The notes: generated from the sequence alone by a model not told the origin. Numbered from the stretch's first letter, positions 9,188-17,908 are shown. The stretch: DNA of 64,000 bases from Sinorhizobium sp. RAC02 (GCF_001713395.1 NZ_CP016450.1:3774501-3838500), one strand, 5' to 3'. Translations and numbers: made by a program.

Positions 9188-10237
9188 ATGGCACCGGACA
9201 ACCTCACAGCAACCGGTCTTACTTATGTCTCCGACAGCGAGCCCGGAATCCGGCGCCAGCGGTCCGGCCGCAGTTTTTGTTATCGCCTGCCGGACGGCTC
9301 TCTCGTGCGCGATGGTGCGCTGAAGGCGCGCATCGCCGGGCTTGGCCTGCCGCCGGCCTATGAGAATGTCTGGATCTGCCTCGACGGCAACGGCCATCTT
9401 CAGGCGACGGGCTACGATGCGCGCGGGCGCAAGCAATATCGCTATCACCCGGACTGGCAGGCGCTGAAGAGCGGTGACAAGTTCGACCAACTCATCGCCT
9501 TCGGCCGGGCGCTGCCAAAGCTCCGGCGCGCGGTGCGGCGGGATCTCGACGGCACGCCCGGCGCGGTCGATACGATGTTGGCGGCGATCACCGTGCTGCT
9601 TGATGAGGTGCAGTTGCGGGTTGGCAATCGGACCTATGTGCAGGAGAACGGGACCTATGGCGCGACGACGCTGTTGAAGCGTCATGTCTCGCTGGCCGAT
9701 GGGCACATAGAGCTCCGCTTCGCGGCCAAGGGCGGCAAGCGGGTGCGTCGGACGCTGAAACACCCGCGCCTCCAACGGCTGCTTGAAGACTGTGCCGATC
9801 TGCCGGGGCGCCAGCTCTTCGTCTGGAAAGACGAGACGGATCTGGTGCGGCCGATCGATTCCGGCCGGCTCAACACCTATCTCGCCGATATTTCCGGTAT
9901 TGCCGTTTCTGCCAAGACATTCCGGACCTGGGCCGGCAGCCTCGCCGCCTTTTCGCTGGCGCGTCATGCGATAGATGCAGGCGACCGGCCGACGATCAAG
10001 GGGATGTCGACGGCGGCGGCAGACGTTCTCCAGAACACGCCGGCTATCGCGCGGTCGAGCTACATCCATCCCGACATCATCGCACTTGCCGAAACGCCTG
10101 AGACCCTGCGGCTCGCACTGCGCCGCCCGACCCTGAAGGTAACCGGGCTACGCTCGGAGGAGGAGCGATTGTTGCGCTTCCTCGAAAGTCGGCGAAACGC
10201 CCGTCGCCGGGCATGCAGGAACATGCCAGAGAAATAG
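9188..10237 (+). CDS. DNA topoisomerase IB
   Basis: A 349-residue bacterial (poxvirus-like) type IB topoisomerase that relaxes supercoils by a transient 3'-phosphotyrosyl link. The ATG at 9188, ten bases after the glgX stop, gives the family N-terminus; the open frame reaches back into glgX but that part is not coding. Seen: the N-terminal DNA-binding domain with IRRQRSG (21-27) and YENVWIC (58-64), and the catalytic domain with GATTLLKRH (158-166), KTFRTWAGS (243-251) and the active Tyr292 in SSYIHP. The close spacing implies co-transcription with glgX, probably from the stress promoter. Confidence 0.93.
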   Translation: MAPDNLTATGLTYVSDSEPGIRRQRSGRSFCYRLPDGSLVRDGALKARIAGLGLPPAYENVWICLDGNGHLQATGYDARGRKQYRYHPDWQALKSGDKFDQLIAFGRALPKLRRAVRRDLDGTPGAVDTMLAAITVLLDEVQLRVGNRTYVQENGTYGATTLLKRHVSLADGHIELRFAAKGGKRVRRTLKHPRLQRLLEDCADLPGRQLFVWKDETDLVRPIDSGRLNTYLADISGIAVSAKTFRTWAGSLAAFSLARHAIDAGDRPTIKGMSTAAADVLQNTPAIARSSYIHPDIIALAETPETLRLALRRPTLKVTGLRSEEERLLRFLESRRNARRRACRNMPEK

Positions 10238-10280
10238 GGTAGTGAAAGCAGGGGCTTTGGGGGCTTGCGAAATGCCTCGG

Positions 10281-10553
10281 CTAGCTCGTTTCGATTGTGG
10301 ACGGAAGACTCCGTGTTGCTTTCCTGTGGAAGCGTGCACCGCGGGCGAGGTTGACGGCCGCACGCGTCGCATCGTCGGCCTCATCCGAATTGCGTCTTTT
10401 CCTGAGATGCTCCGGCAGAGCGACCTTCTCGAGTTCGGCACGTTCACGTGCCGCCTGTTCCCAATGTTCCTGGTCCTTGCCGTGCGGGCGGCCGTTCGCC
10501 TCCCACAGGCCATAGGCGCGTTTGCTGATCCATTCCTGGCGGTCTTCGTTCAC
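10281..10553 (-). CDS. DUF2934-domain protein
   Basis: A 90-residue hydrophilic protein starting at GTG (10553), with AAGGG upstream. Residues 6-35, with RAYGLWEANGRPHG followed by HWEQA, are the DUF2934 signature common in rhizobia. The C-terminal half is Arg/Lys-rich and low in complexity. No function is established for the family. It is the last gene of the minus-strand set of 68-aa protein, CBS protein, DUF982 and DUF2934, which begins at an EcfG-type promoter, so a role under stress is inferred from context only. Confidence 0.8.
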   Translation of the reverse strand: MNEDRQEWISKRAYGLWEANGRPHGKDQEHWEQAARERAELEKVALPEHLRKRRNSDEADDATRAAVNLARGARFHRKATRSLPSTIETS

Positions 10554-10581
10554 GGCGGTGTCCCTTCGAGGTGGCGACGGT

Positions 10582-10848
10582 CTATGCCGCCGTCCACGAG
10601 TTCACACGGAAATCGGCTTCCTTTGCCGCTTCGATGAAGGCCCGGCGGGCAAAGGCCGGGTCGTCGTCGCTGGTCAGCCCCTGTTCGCAGACGCTTTTCG
10701 CCGTCAGCGCCGCAGGGCCATCTTCGATCGGCCAATGGTTCTTCAGGCAGAGAAGAGCGTCGCGCGTGCTTTGCACATGAAGCACCCGCTGGTCGCCCTC
10801 AAGCACGACGGCCTCGTCCCACAGCCGGTCAGTCGCAAAGATCGTCAT
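10582..10848 (-). CDS. DUF982-domain protein
   Basis: An 88-residue protein whose pattern, VQSTRDALLCLKNHWP near residues 26-41 followed by a conserved Cys-containing helix, matches DUF982, a family found almost only in Rhizobiales. Function is unknown. Its ATG overlaps the stop of the upstream CBS gene (ATGA at 10845-10848), showing translational coupling. It belongs to the putative stress operon that starts at 11457. Confidence 0.82.
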   Translation of the reverse strand: MTIFATDRLWDEAVVLEGDQRVLHVQSTRDALLCLKNHWPIEDGPAALTAKSVCEQGLTSDDDPAFARRAFIEAAKEADFRVNSWTAA

Positions 10849-11237
10849 TGCACGCCCTCCTGCGCGGGTTTTTCGGCCGGCAGGTCGACAAGGCTGACAA
10901 TGCCGACGACACGCCGGTCGTCATTCACCACCACGAGGCGGCGCACGCCGAAATGACGCATGCGGGCCGCGATCGTCGCCGTGTGATCGTCTTCGTTACA
11001 CACTTCAGGTGACACGGTCATGAATTCGGCAATCGCCGTCGAGGTCGAGAGCCCTTGGGCCAGAACCGATGCGACGATGTCGCGATCGGTGATGATGCCG
11101 ACAATGGCGCCGACGCCGGGCACTTCGACCGGCAGGGCGCCGACTTCTGTTTCGAGCATCAGCCGGGCGGCCGACTGGGCGGTGTCGTTGGGAGATACCG
11201 TCACGATCTGGGCGGACATCACGTCCTTCACACGCAT
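10845..11237 (-). CDS. CBS-domain protein (second copy)
   Basis: A 130-residue protein with two CBS motifs: MRVKDVMSAQIVTVSPND to IITDRDIVASVLAQG (1-67) and FMTVSPEVCNEDD to GIVSLVDLPAEKP. The frame is open for a further 34 codons upstream, but the ATG at 11237 has a well-placed GGGAG and begins exactly at the CBS fold, so it is chosen. Likely an adenine-nucleotide sensing regulator. It resembles the CBS protein at 4659-5030 in design and also lies in a unit with an EcfG-type promoter. Confidence 0.9.
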   Translation of the reverse strand: MRVKDVMSAQIVTVSPNDTAQSAARLMLETEVGALPVEVPGVGAIVGIITDRDIVASVLAQGLSTSTAIAEFMTVSPEVCNEDDHTATIAARMRHFGVRRLVVVNDDRRVVGIVSLVDLPAEKPAQEGVQ

Positions 11238-11250
11238 CTGGCCGCTCCCT

Positions 11251-11457
11251 TCAGAGCCGGCCGTTGACGAGGCTGCGGCCGTTCGGCGTTGCGGGCACGA
11301 CCACTTCGTCCCTGTTCGGCTGGTTGAGCGGCAAGTCAACCTGGTGCGGGACGATCACCTGTGGTTCCCAGGCGTTGCGGCGTTTGCGCGTGTCGTTGGG
11401 TATGGCATTCGGGATGGCAGCGGGTTTGCGGGCAAGCGGCTTCTTCTTCTGGCGCAC
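11251..11457 (-). CDS. Small basic protein of unknown function, first gene of stress operon
   Basis: A 68-residue protein rich in Lys, Arg, Pro and Asn, without cysteine or a hydrophobic segment. I do not recognise a family. Support for it being real: a GTG start at 11457 with AGGAG nine bases upstream, an exact EcfG-type promoter 37 bases upstream (11494-11518), and a 13-base gap to the CBS gene. The basic N-terminus MRQKKKPLARKP would allow nucleic-acid binding, but that is only a guess. Confidence 0.55.
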   Translation of the reverse strand: MRQKKKPLARKPAAIPNAIPNDTRKRRNAWEPQVIVPHQVDLPLNQPNRDEVVVPATPNGRSLVNGRL

Positions 11458-11493
11458 GTCGAACTCCTGCGAACTGGCTTGGTGTCTTGAACA

Positions 11494-11518
11494 AACGCGA
11501 AGCCCTCCGCTTGGTTCC
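11494..11518 (-). promoter_or_regulatory. EcfG promoter match for the CBS-DUF982-DUF2934 operon
   Basis: Minus strand: GGAAC (11518-11514), 16-base spacer, CGTT (11497-11494), an exact consensus match 37 bases before the GTG of the 68-residue gene. It is the only promoter-like element I see for this four-gene set. Confidence 0.72.
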
Positions 11519-11582
11519 GCAAAATCGGGAACGGATTTGCCTGCCAGGCATTCCTGTCGAGCCGTAACGGATGGAGGTGCCG

Positions 11583-12365
11583 ATGCTGTTTGCAGGAAAG
11601 GTCGTCCTCGTCACCGGTGCGGGCTCCGGCATCGGCAAGGCCACGGCGCTGGCCTTCGCCCGTCATGGCGCAAGCGTCGGCGTCCTGAGCCGCACCACGC
11701 AGGAGGTCGAGGCCGTTGCGAAGGAAATTCTCGAGCTTGGAGGTGCTGGGCTCGCGCTTGCGGCGGATGTGGCGGACGAAGATTCCATGCGCCGTTCGGT
11801 CGAGCACCTCGCCGACGCGTTCGGTGGTCTCGACATTGTCGTCGCCAATGCGGGCATCAATGGCGTCTGGGCGCCGATCGACGATTTGAAACCGGCGGAA
11901 TGGGACGAGACGATTGCCGTCAACCTGCGCGGCACGTATCTGACGCTTCACCTGACGGTGCCGCACCTCAAGAAGGCGGGGAAGGGCGTCATCGTCGTCG
12001 TCTCCTCGATCAATGGCACGCGCACCTTCACGACGCCGGGCGCCACCGCCTATTCCGCCACTAAGGCGGCGCAGGTGGCGATGGTGCAGCAATTGGCGCT
12101 GGAGCTTGGCAAGGCCGGGATCCGCGTCAACGCGCTCTGCCCCGGCGCAATCGAGACCCGCATCGACGAGAACACGGAGCAACGGGGTTCCGACGAAACC
12201 GGCATTCCTGTCGTTTGGCCGGAGGGTGACATACCAGTCTCGCACGGCAAGCCCGGCATGGCCAGCGAGGTCGCCGACGTCATTCTGTTCCTCGCCTCTT
12301 CCAAAGCGCGGCACATTACCGGCACTCCCCTGTGGATCGACGGTGGACAGGGCCTGCTTCGCTGA
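11583..12365 (+). CDS. SDR-family oxidoreductase
   Basis: A 260-residue classical short-chain dehydrogenase. NAD(P)-binding TGAGSGIG is at residues 11-18, the NAG motif at 89-91, and the catalytic Ser141/142, Tyr157 and Lys161 in YSATK are intact. The end WIDGGQGLLR is typical. An ATG at 11571 is also in frame, but GGAGG lies five bases before the ATG at 11583, so the latter is used. It precedes matB on the same strand by 78 bases. The substrate is unknown. Confidence 0.88.
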   Translation: MLFAGKVVLVTGAGSGIGKATALAFARHGASVGVLSRTTQEVEAVAKEILELGGAGLALAADVADEDSMRRSVEHLADAFGGLDIVVANAGINGVWAPIDDLKPAEWDETIAVNLRGTYLTLHLTVPHLKKAGKGVIVVVSSINGTRTFTTPGATAYSATKAAQVAMVQQLALELGKAGIRVNALCPGAIETRIDENTEQRGSDETGIPVVWPEGDIPVSHGKPGMASEVADVILFLASSKARHITGTPLWIDGGQGLLR

Positions 12366-12443
12366 TTCCTTTCTGCTTTTTGCCTCTGGTATCCTCGCCC
12401 GGCGATGTGACAATGTGCGGGCGAACGGGAGAGGAGATCATCC

Positions 12444-13955
12444 ATGGCCAACCATCTTTTCGACGCGATCCGGGCGGCTGCGACGCCGGAGGCGGTCTTC
12501 ATCGAGACGGCCGAGGGACGGCGGTGGACCCATGGCGATATGATCCGGTTCTCCGGGCAACTCGCTGGCGCGCTCAGCGCTCGGGGCGTGCAGCCGGGCG
12601 ACCGGGTGGCGGTCCAGGTGGACAAGAGCCCCGAGGCGCTGATGCTCTATCTCGCCTGCCTGCGTGCCGGCGCGGTCTATCTGCCGCTCAACCCGGCCTA
12701 TACGCTGGCGGAGCTGGATTATTTCATCGGCGATGCGCAGCCGCGCCTGGTGGTCGTCGATCCGAAATCCGAAAAGGGTATCGCGGCGATCGCGCAAACC
12801 CATGGCAGCGTGGTCGAGACGCTGGATGCGACCGGCGGCGGCAGCCTTCTCCAGCGGGCAGGCGGCGAGGCGGCGGATTTTGCCGATGCGGAGCGCGGCC
12901 CGGATGATCTGGCCGCGATCCTCTATACGTCCGGCACGACGGGGCGCTCCAAGGGCGCGATGCTGACGCATGACAACCTGCTCTCCAATGCGCTGACGCT
13001 GCGTGACCATTGGCGCTTCACCAGCGCGGACCGGCTGATCCACGCCCTGCCGATCTTCCACACGCATGGCCTTTTCGTCGCCTCGAACGTGACGCTGCTC
13101 TCCGGCGCCTCGATGTATCTGCTGCCGAAATTCGATGCCGACCAGGCGCTCGGGCTGATGGAAAACGCGACCGTGATGATGGGAGTGCCGACCTTCTATG
13201 TCCGGCTCGTGCAGCACCCGGGCCTGACACGGGAGGCAACGGCAGGGATGCGGCTCTTCGTTTCCGGCTCGGCGCCGCTCCTTGCCGAAACCCACCGCAG
13301 TTTTGCGGAAAAGACCGGTCATGCCATCCTCGAGCGCTACGGCATGACCGAAACCAACATGAACACCTCCAACCCCTATGATGGCGACCGGATCGCCGGC
13401 ACGGTGGGTTTTCCGTTGCCCGGCGTCTCGCTTCGGGTCACCCACCCGGAGACCGGCGCTGCCGTGCCGGATGGCGAGACGGGCATGATCGAAGTGAGGG
13501 GGCCGAACGTCTTCAAGGGCTATTGGCGCATGCCGGAGAAGACCGCCGCCGAGTTTCGCGCCGACGGTTTCTTCATCAGCGGTGACCTCGGCAAGATCGA
13601 TGAGCGCGGCTACGTCCACATCGTCGGGCGCGGCAAGGACCTCGTCATTTCCGGCGGCTACAACATCTATCCGAAGGAAGTGGAAACCGAGATCGACGGC
13701 ATGCAGGGCGTCATCGAAAGCGCGGTCATCGGCGTACCGCATCCGGATTTCGGCGAGGGCGTGACGGCTGTCGTGGTGCGGGCGAAGGGCTCTGCGCTGG
13801 ATGAGAAGGCCGTGCTCGATGGGCTGAAGGACCGGCTGGCGCGCTACAAGCAGCCCAAGCGCGTGCTCTTCGTCGACGACCTGCCGCGCAACACGATGGG
13901 CAAGGTGCAGAAGAACGTCCTGCGCGAGACCTATGCGGATCTCTACAAGGCCTAA
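12444..13955 (+). CDS. matB: Malonyl-CoA synthase (AMP-forming ligase)
   Basis: A 503-residue member of the acyl-adenylate superfamily that makes malonyl-CoA from malonate, ATP and CoA. The AMP-binding P-loop YTSGTTGRSKGAMLTH is at residues 161-176, the ERYGMTETNMN motif near 297, the GDLGKID hinge near 377 and the catalytic Lys in NTMGKVQKN near the C-terminus. The TSNPYDGDRIAGTVG segment after the TETN motif is characteristic of MatB rather than general fatty acyl ligases. Neither malonyl-CoA decarboxylase (matA) nor a malonate carrier (matC) is adjacent, so this copy probably supplies malonyl-CoA. It overlaps the convergent LysR gene by four bases. Confidence 0.9.
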   Translation: MANHLFDAIRAAATPEAVFIETAEGRRWTHGDMIRFSGQLAGALSARGVQPGDRVAVQVDKSPEALMLYLACLRAGAVYLPLNPAYTLAELDYFIGDAQPRLVVVDPKSEKGIAAIAQTHGSVVETLDATGGGSLLQRAGGEAADFADAERGPDDLAAILYTSGTTGRSKGAMLTHDNLLSNALTLRDHWRFTSADRLIHALPIFHTHGLFVASNVTLLSGASMYLLPKFDADQALGLMENATVMMGVPTFYVRLVQHPGLTREATAGMRLFVSGSAPLLAETHRSFAEKTGHAILERYGMTETNMNTSNPYDGDRIAGTVGFPLPGVSLRVTHPETGAAVPDGETGMIEVRGPNVFKGYWRMPEKTAAEFRADGFFISGDLGKIDERGYVHIVGRGKDLVISGGYNIYPKEVETEIDGMQGVIESAVIGVPHPDFGEGVTAVVVRAKGSALDEKAVLDGLKDRLARYKQPKRVLFVDDLPRNTMGKVQKNVLRETYADLYKA

Positions 13956-14836
13956 TCCAGCCGGGCAAAATGCCGTTTGAGGATGTCGAGCACCTCGCTT
14001 GCCAGTTCCCCGACGATGCCGTTGCGTTCCCAGGCATAGAGCGAGGCGACGACCGGCGGTTCCGCGCCGAAATCGGCAAGCTGCTTGACCCGCCACCCCT
14101 TCGTCGCGTCGATCGGCAGCAGCGAGAGGCCGAGGCCGGCCTCGACGGCCATCAGCACGTTGCGCAGGCTGGCGGAGGTGAAGGCGACGTACCAGCGGCG
14201 GCGCTCGCGCTCCAGCCGTTCGGACATGGCATCGCGATAGAGCCCGCCGGGCGGAAAGGTGACGAGCGGCGTCGGGTCGGGCAGGTCGGGCGCCGCATCC
14301 ATTGCGGTGAACCAGGCGATCGGTTCCTCGAAGCTCGCCCAGCTGTCGGCGCTCGGCGTGTCCTCCTTCAACACCACGATGTCGAGTTCGCCGGCGCGGT
14401 AGCGGCGGTTGAGGTCGGCGCGCAGGCCGGTGGTGACGTCGAGGCGTGCTTCCTTGTGGCGTTTGGTGAAGGCGGCGAAGGCACGGGCCATTTCCGGCGT
14501 GGCGATGTCATCCGGCATGCCGATGCGCACGGAGGTGGTGCCGGAGGTTTCCGCCACCAGCGTCAGCGCTTCGGTCTGGAGGGCGAGGATGCGGCGGGCG
14601 TGGCCGAGCAGGCGTTCGCCCGTAACGGTCAAGCGCACCGGCCGCGCGGCGCGGTCGACCAGATCCCGCCCGATCGCCTCCTCGAGCCTTGCGATCTGCT
14701 GGCTCATGGTCGATTGCGTCATATGCAGGCGATCGGCGGCAGCCGTGAAACTCCCGGCGTCGGCAATTGCCACGAAGGCCCGAAGCAGGCGCGGGTCGAG
14801 CACGACATCTCCATCGAAAATCAGAATAGTCAGCAT
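13952..14836 (-). CDS. LysR-family transcriptional regulator
   Basis: A 294-residue LysR regulator. The N-terminal winged helix-turn-helix (about 12-70) contains AFVAIADAGSFTAAADRLHMTQSTMSQQIAR-type residues, followed by the two-lobed effector domain (about 98-294). It is divergent from the MFS transporter at 14944 across 107 bases and is therefore its likely regulator, with LysR autoregulation from the same region. The ligand cannot be inferred. Confidence 0.92.
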   Translation of the reverse strand: MLTILIFDGDVVLDPRLLRAFVAIADAGSFTAAADRLHMTQSTMSQQIARLEEAIGRDLVDRAARPVRLTVTGERLLGHARRILALQTEALTLVAETSGTTSVRIGMPDDIATPEMARAFAAFTKRHKEARLDVTTGLRADLNRRYRAGELDIVVLKEDTPSADSWASFEEPIAWFTAMDAAPDLPDPTPLVTFPPGGLYRDAMSERLERERRRWYVAFTSASLRNVLMAVEAGLGLSLLPIDATKGWRVKQLADFGAEPPVVASLYAWERNGIVGELASEVLDILKRHFARLD

Positions 14837-14943
14837 CTAAACATCTAATTTGCGCATGATTCAAGCCGGTGATAGCGATAGGCACGATCGGCAGGCCCCC
14901 ACCCTGCCGCGAACAGGCATTTTCAGCACGAGAGTCAATTCTG

Positions 14944-16137
14944 ATGGATACCGTTGAGGCGCGCGCTGACCGCGATTGGGCAATGCTGGCATTGGTCGTG
15001 CTGATCGGGCTCAACCTGCGTCCCTTTCTCGCTGCCCCGGCACCGATCCTCGCCGAGATCGTCGCGGATACCGGTCTCGGCTATGGCGGTATTGCGATGC
15101 TCACCCTGCTGCCGATGTTCCTGATGGGGCTCGGCGCGTTCATTGCGCCCGGCCTTCAGGTGAAGCTCGGCGCGCGGCGCGGGCTGTTGATGGCACTCTG
15201 CATCCTCCTGTTCGGTTCGGCGCTTCGCCTCGTCGCCGTGGACGGGGTGTCGCTGATCCTGACGGCGGCGCTCTGCGGCATCGGCGTCGCCTTCATCCAG
15301 GCGGCCTTTCCCGGCATCATCAAGGCACGCTTCCCAACCCAGGTGCCGGTTGTCACCGGTCTCTATTCGGCGATGATCATGGCTGGCGGCGCCTTCGGTG
15401 CGCGGCTGATGCCGGTGTTGGTGCATGCCGGTTTCGGCTGGCGGGCGGCACTCGCCTGGCTGGCGCTGCCGGTCGTCATCGCGCTCGCTGCCGCCTGGCG
15501 CATCCTGTCCGATGTGCAGTCGAGCAAGCCGGACGGCACGCTGACGCGCCAGCTTCTCAGCCGGCCGCGCACCTGGGTGCTGATGGCGGCCTTCGGGTTG
15601 ATCAATGCCGGCTACACTTCAATGATTGCCTGGCTTGCGCCCTACTACCAGGCGCAGGGTTGGAACAGCACCGACAGCAGTGGCCTCGTCGCCATCATGG
15701 CGATCTGCCAAGCCGTTGCGGCGCTGGGCCTCCCGATTTTCGCGCGCGGGAATATCGACCGCCGTCGCTGGCTGTGGCTGACCATTGCGTTCCAGGCTAT
15801 CGGCTTTTTCGGCCTTGCAGGCCTTCCCGACCTGGCTCCGGCGGTCTGGGCGGGGCTTTGCGGCGCCGGCCTCGGTGGCAGTTTCGCGCTTGCCATCGTC
15901 ACCGCGCTCGATCACCTGCCGCGGCCGGAACAGGCCGGCGCGCTTGCCGCGCTGATGCAGGGTGGCGGCTTCCTCATCGCTGCCATCGGTCCCTATGCGA
16001 TGGCAGTGCTGCACGATTGGACGGGTGGTTTTGCCGCCGGCTGGGCGTTGCATCTCGGCTGCGTGCTGGTGACGGCGCTGCTCTATCTGCGCTTCGATCC
16101 GCGATCCTATCCGGACGCGATGCCGTTACCCTCATGA
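14944..16137 (+). CDS. MFS transporter, CynX/NimT family
   Basis: A 397-residue inner-membrane protein with about 12 hydrophobic segments. The opening LVVLIGLNLRPFLAAPAPIL is the hallmark of the CynX/NimT (cyanate/nitroimidazole) branch of the major facilitator superfamily. The ATG at 14944 is chosen over an upstream in-frame start since it is close to the first membrane segment. Regulated presumably by the divergent LysR gene. A rho-independent terminator directly follows the stop codon. The transported compound is unknown. Confidence 0.88.
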   Translation: MDTVEARADRDWAMLALVVLIGLNLRPFLAAPAPILAEIVADTGLGYGGIAMLTLLPMFLMGLGAFIAPGLQVKLGARRGLLMALCILLFGSALRLVAVDGVSLILTAALCGIGVAFIQAAFPGIIKARFPTQVPVVTGLYSAMIMAGGAFGARLMPVLVHAGFGWRAALAWLALPVVIALAAAWRILSDVQSSKPDGTLTRQLLSRPRTWVLMAAFGLINAGYTSMIAWLAPYYQAQGWNSTDSSGLVAIMAICQAVAALGLPIFARGNIDRRRWLWLTIAFQAIGFFGLAGLPDLAPAVWAGLCGAGLGGSFALAIVTALDHLPRPEQAGALAALMQGGGFLIAAIGPYAMAVLHDWTGGFAAGWALHLGCVLVTALLYLRFDPRSYPDAMPLPS

Positions 16138-16168
16138 AAAAACCCGCGCCGGTGGGGCGCGGGTTTCT
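16138..16168. terminator. Bidirectional rho-independent terminator
   Basis: A perfect 11-bp stem (AAACCCGCGCC at 16140-16150 against GGCGCGGGTTT at 16156-16166) with a five-base loop, flanked by A-rich sequence on the left and T-rich on the right. It lies between the convergent MFS and allE genes and can stop both. Confidence 0.88.
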
Positions 16169-16177
16169 AAGCGGATT

Positions 16178-17014
16178 TTAGCGGCGGGAACCGAAAGGCT
16201 TCAGCGCCATGTGGCGGTTGACGTCCTTGTAGAGCAGATAGCGGAACGGGCCGGGGCCACCGGCATAGCAGGCCTGCGGGCAGAAGGCGCGCAGCCACAT
16301 GAAGTCGCCGGCTTCGACTTCCACCCAGTCCTGGTTGAGGCGGTAGACGGCCTTGCCCTGCAGCACGTAGAGGCCGTGTTCCATGACATGGGTTTCGGCA
16401 AAGGGAATGACCGCGCCGGGCATCAGCGTGACGATCGTCACATGCATGTCGTGGCGAAGGTCGTTGGGATCGACGAAGCGCGTCGTCGCCCATCCGCCAT
16501 TCGTGCCGGGCATTTCCGACGGCTTGATGTCTTTTTCGTTGAGGATCAGGGGTTCCGGATGCGGAAGTCCATCGACCGCCTCATAGGCCTTGCGGATCCA
16601 GTGGAAGCGGGTATGGGCGCCCGAACGATTGTGCAGCGACCATTTCAGGCCCGGCGGCAGAAACGCATAACCGCCCGGCTCGAGCGTGTGCTTGCCGGTC
16701 GGCAAGGTCAGTTCCACCTCGCCATCGACGACGAAGAGCACGCCCTCGGCGTCCGGGTCCTGCTCCGGCCTGTCGCTGCCGCCGCCCGGCGCCACTTCCA
16801 TGATGTATTGCGAAAACGTCTCGGCAAAGCCGGAAAGCGGACGCGCAATGACCCAGCAACGCGTGTCGTTCCAGAAGGGCAGGAAGCTCGTGACGATATC
16901 CTGCATGGTTCCCTTCGGAATCACCGCATAGGCCTCGGTGAAGACGGCACGCCCGGTCAGGAGGTCGCTCTGCGGCGGATGGCCGCCAAGGGAGGAATAG
17001 TAGCTTCTTTGCAT
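16178..17014 (-). CDS. allE: (S)-ureidoglycine aminohydrolase AllE
   Basis: A 278-residue bicupin enzyme that converts (S)-ureidoglycine, the allantoate breakdown intermediate, to (S)-ureidoglycolate and ammonia. The family opening RSYYSSLGGHPPQ is at residues 3-15; cupin metal motifs lie in the C-terminal half (ETHVMEHGLYVLQGKAVY) and the end WLRAFCPQACYAGGPGPFRYL is diagnostic. Length agrees with E. coli AllE. No other purine-degradation gene is adjacent, so its pathway partners are elsewhere. Confidence 0.9.
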   Translation of the reverse strand: MQRSYYSSLGGHPPQSDLLTGRAVFTEAYAVIPKGTMQDIVTSFLPFWNDTRCWVIARPLSGFAETFSQYIMEVAPGGGSDRPEQDPDAEGVLFVVDGEVELTLPTGKHTLEPGGYAFLPPGLKWSLHNRSGAHTRFHWIRKAYEAVDGLPHPEPLILNEKDIKPSEMPGTNGGWATTRFVDPNDLRHDMHVTIVTLMPGAVIPFAETHVMEHGLYVLQGKAVYRLNQDWVEVEAGDFMWLRAFCPQACYAGGPGPFRYLLYKDVNRHMALKPFGSRR

Positions 17015-17089
17015 CGTCTCAGGCCCTTTGTCTTGAGTGTTTCCGGTGTTTCCCGACGGATTTCTCTTCCGCCTTGTTCGTGAATGGCG

Positions 17090-17758
17090 TCACTTCGCGC
17101 CTGCTTTTTCCAGGAGTGCGACCATCTCGCCAAAGCCGCGGCCGCGCGCATGCTGGAGCGGCGTCACGCCGTCATCGTCGGCGAGATTGACGTTGGTCCC
17201 GGCCTTGATCAGGAGATCGACGATCTGGACGTGGCGCTTTCCTCCGTCGCCGAGGATGATCGCCTCCAGCAGCGCCGTCCAGCCGAGCCGGTTGACATGA
17301 TCGACCTCGATACCGGCCTTGATCAGCGTGTCGACCGTCTCGACATGGCCGCGTTCGGCGGCCGGGATGAGGGCGGTGCCGCCGTAGCGGTTGATGCTCT
17401 TGAGGTCGGCGCCGTGGGAAAGCGTCAGTTTGAGGATGTCGAGGTGCCCGCGTGCGCCAGCATAGAGATAGGGACTGTCGCTGATGGCGTCCTTGGCATT
17501 GACGTCGGCGCCGGCCTCGATCAGTGCGCGGGCGGCGTTCACGCGGTTGGCATGCGTGGCGACGAGCAGGGCCGTCGCGCCGCTGCCGTCCCGCGCGTCG
17601 ATTGCCACGCCTTTGGCCAGAAGCGCTTTGATGGCAACGGCGTCGTCGGCTGCGGCAGCCTTGTGCAGGTCGAGGGTCATGGCATTGTCTGTAGCAAGAA
17701 GGGGAGATGCGAGCGCGGTCAGGAAGAGCCAGGCCGAGAGCAGGACGAGTTTCAGCAT
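17090..17758 (-). CDS. Exported ankyrin-repeat protein
   Basis: A 222-residue protein with a signal peptide (hydrophobic residues 3-22, ending around LLATDNA) and about five ankyrin repeats from residue 28 to the C-terminus. Repeat hallmarks include ATALLVATHANRVNAARALIEAGADVN, GGTALIPAAERGHVETVDTLI-type helices and the final VTPLQHARGRGFGEMVALLE. It probably works as a periplasmic protein-protein interaction module. It is 75 bases upstream of allE on the same strand, but no functional link is evident. Confidence 0.85.
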   Translation of the reverse strand: MLKLVLLSAWLFLTALASPLLATDNAMTLDLHKAAAADDAVAIKALLAKGVAIDARDGSGATALLVATHANRVNAARALIEAGADVNAKDAISDSPYLYAGARGHLDILKLTLSHGADLKSINRYGGTALIPAAERGHVETVDTLIKAGIEVDHVNRLGWTALLEAIILGDGGKRHVQIVDLLIKAGTNVNLADDDGVTPLQHARGRGFGEMVALLEKAGAK

Positions 17759-17908
17759 GCGGATCCCGTTGGTTATGGTCTTAAATTAACAGCGGCCTGC
17801 GGCATTAGGAAATTAAATGTGCAAATCCCTATCATTCAGAAGTTGGAATTCATGTGAGGGGCCGGCTATAAGCCGAAAGGGCCACAGAACGAGAGAAAGG
17901 GCCGATCC

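Noticed and set aside
11526..11555. Another GGAAC near the SDR gene considered as an EcfG promoter
   Set aside because: The base triplet at 16-17 spacing is ATT, not GTT.
12438..14096. A 552-codon minus-strand frame across matB
   Set aside because: It overlaps the end of the LysR gene and opposes matB; composition marks it as noncoding.
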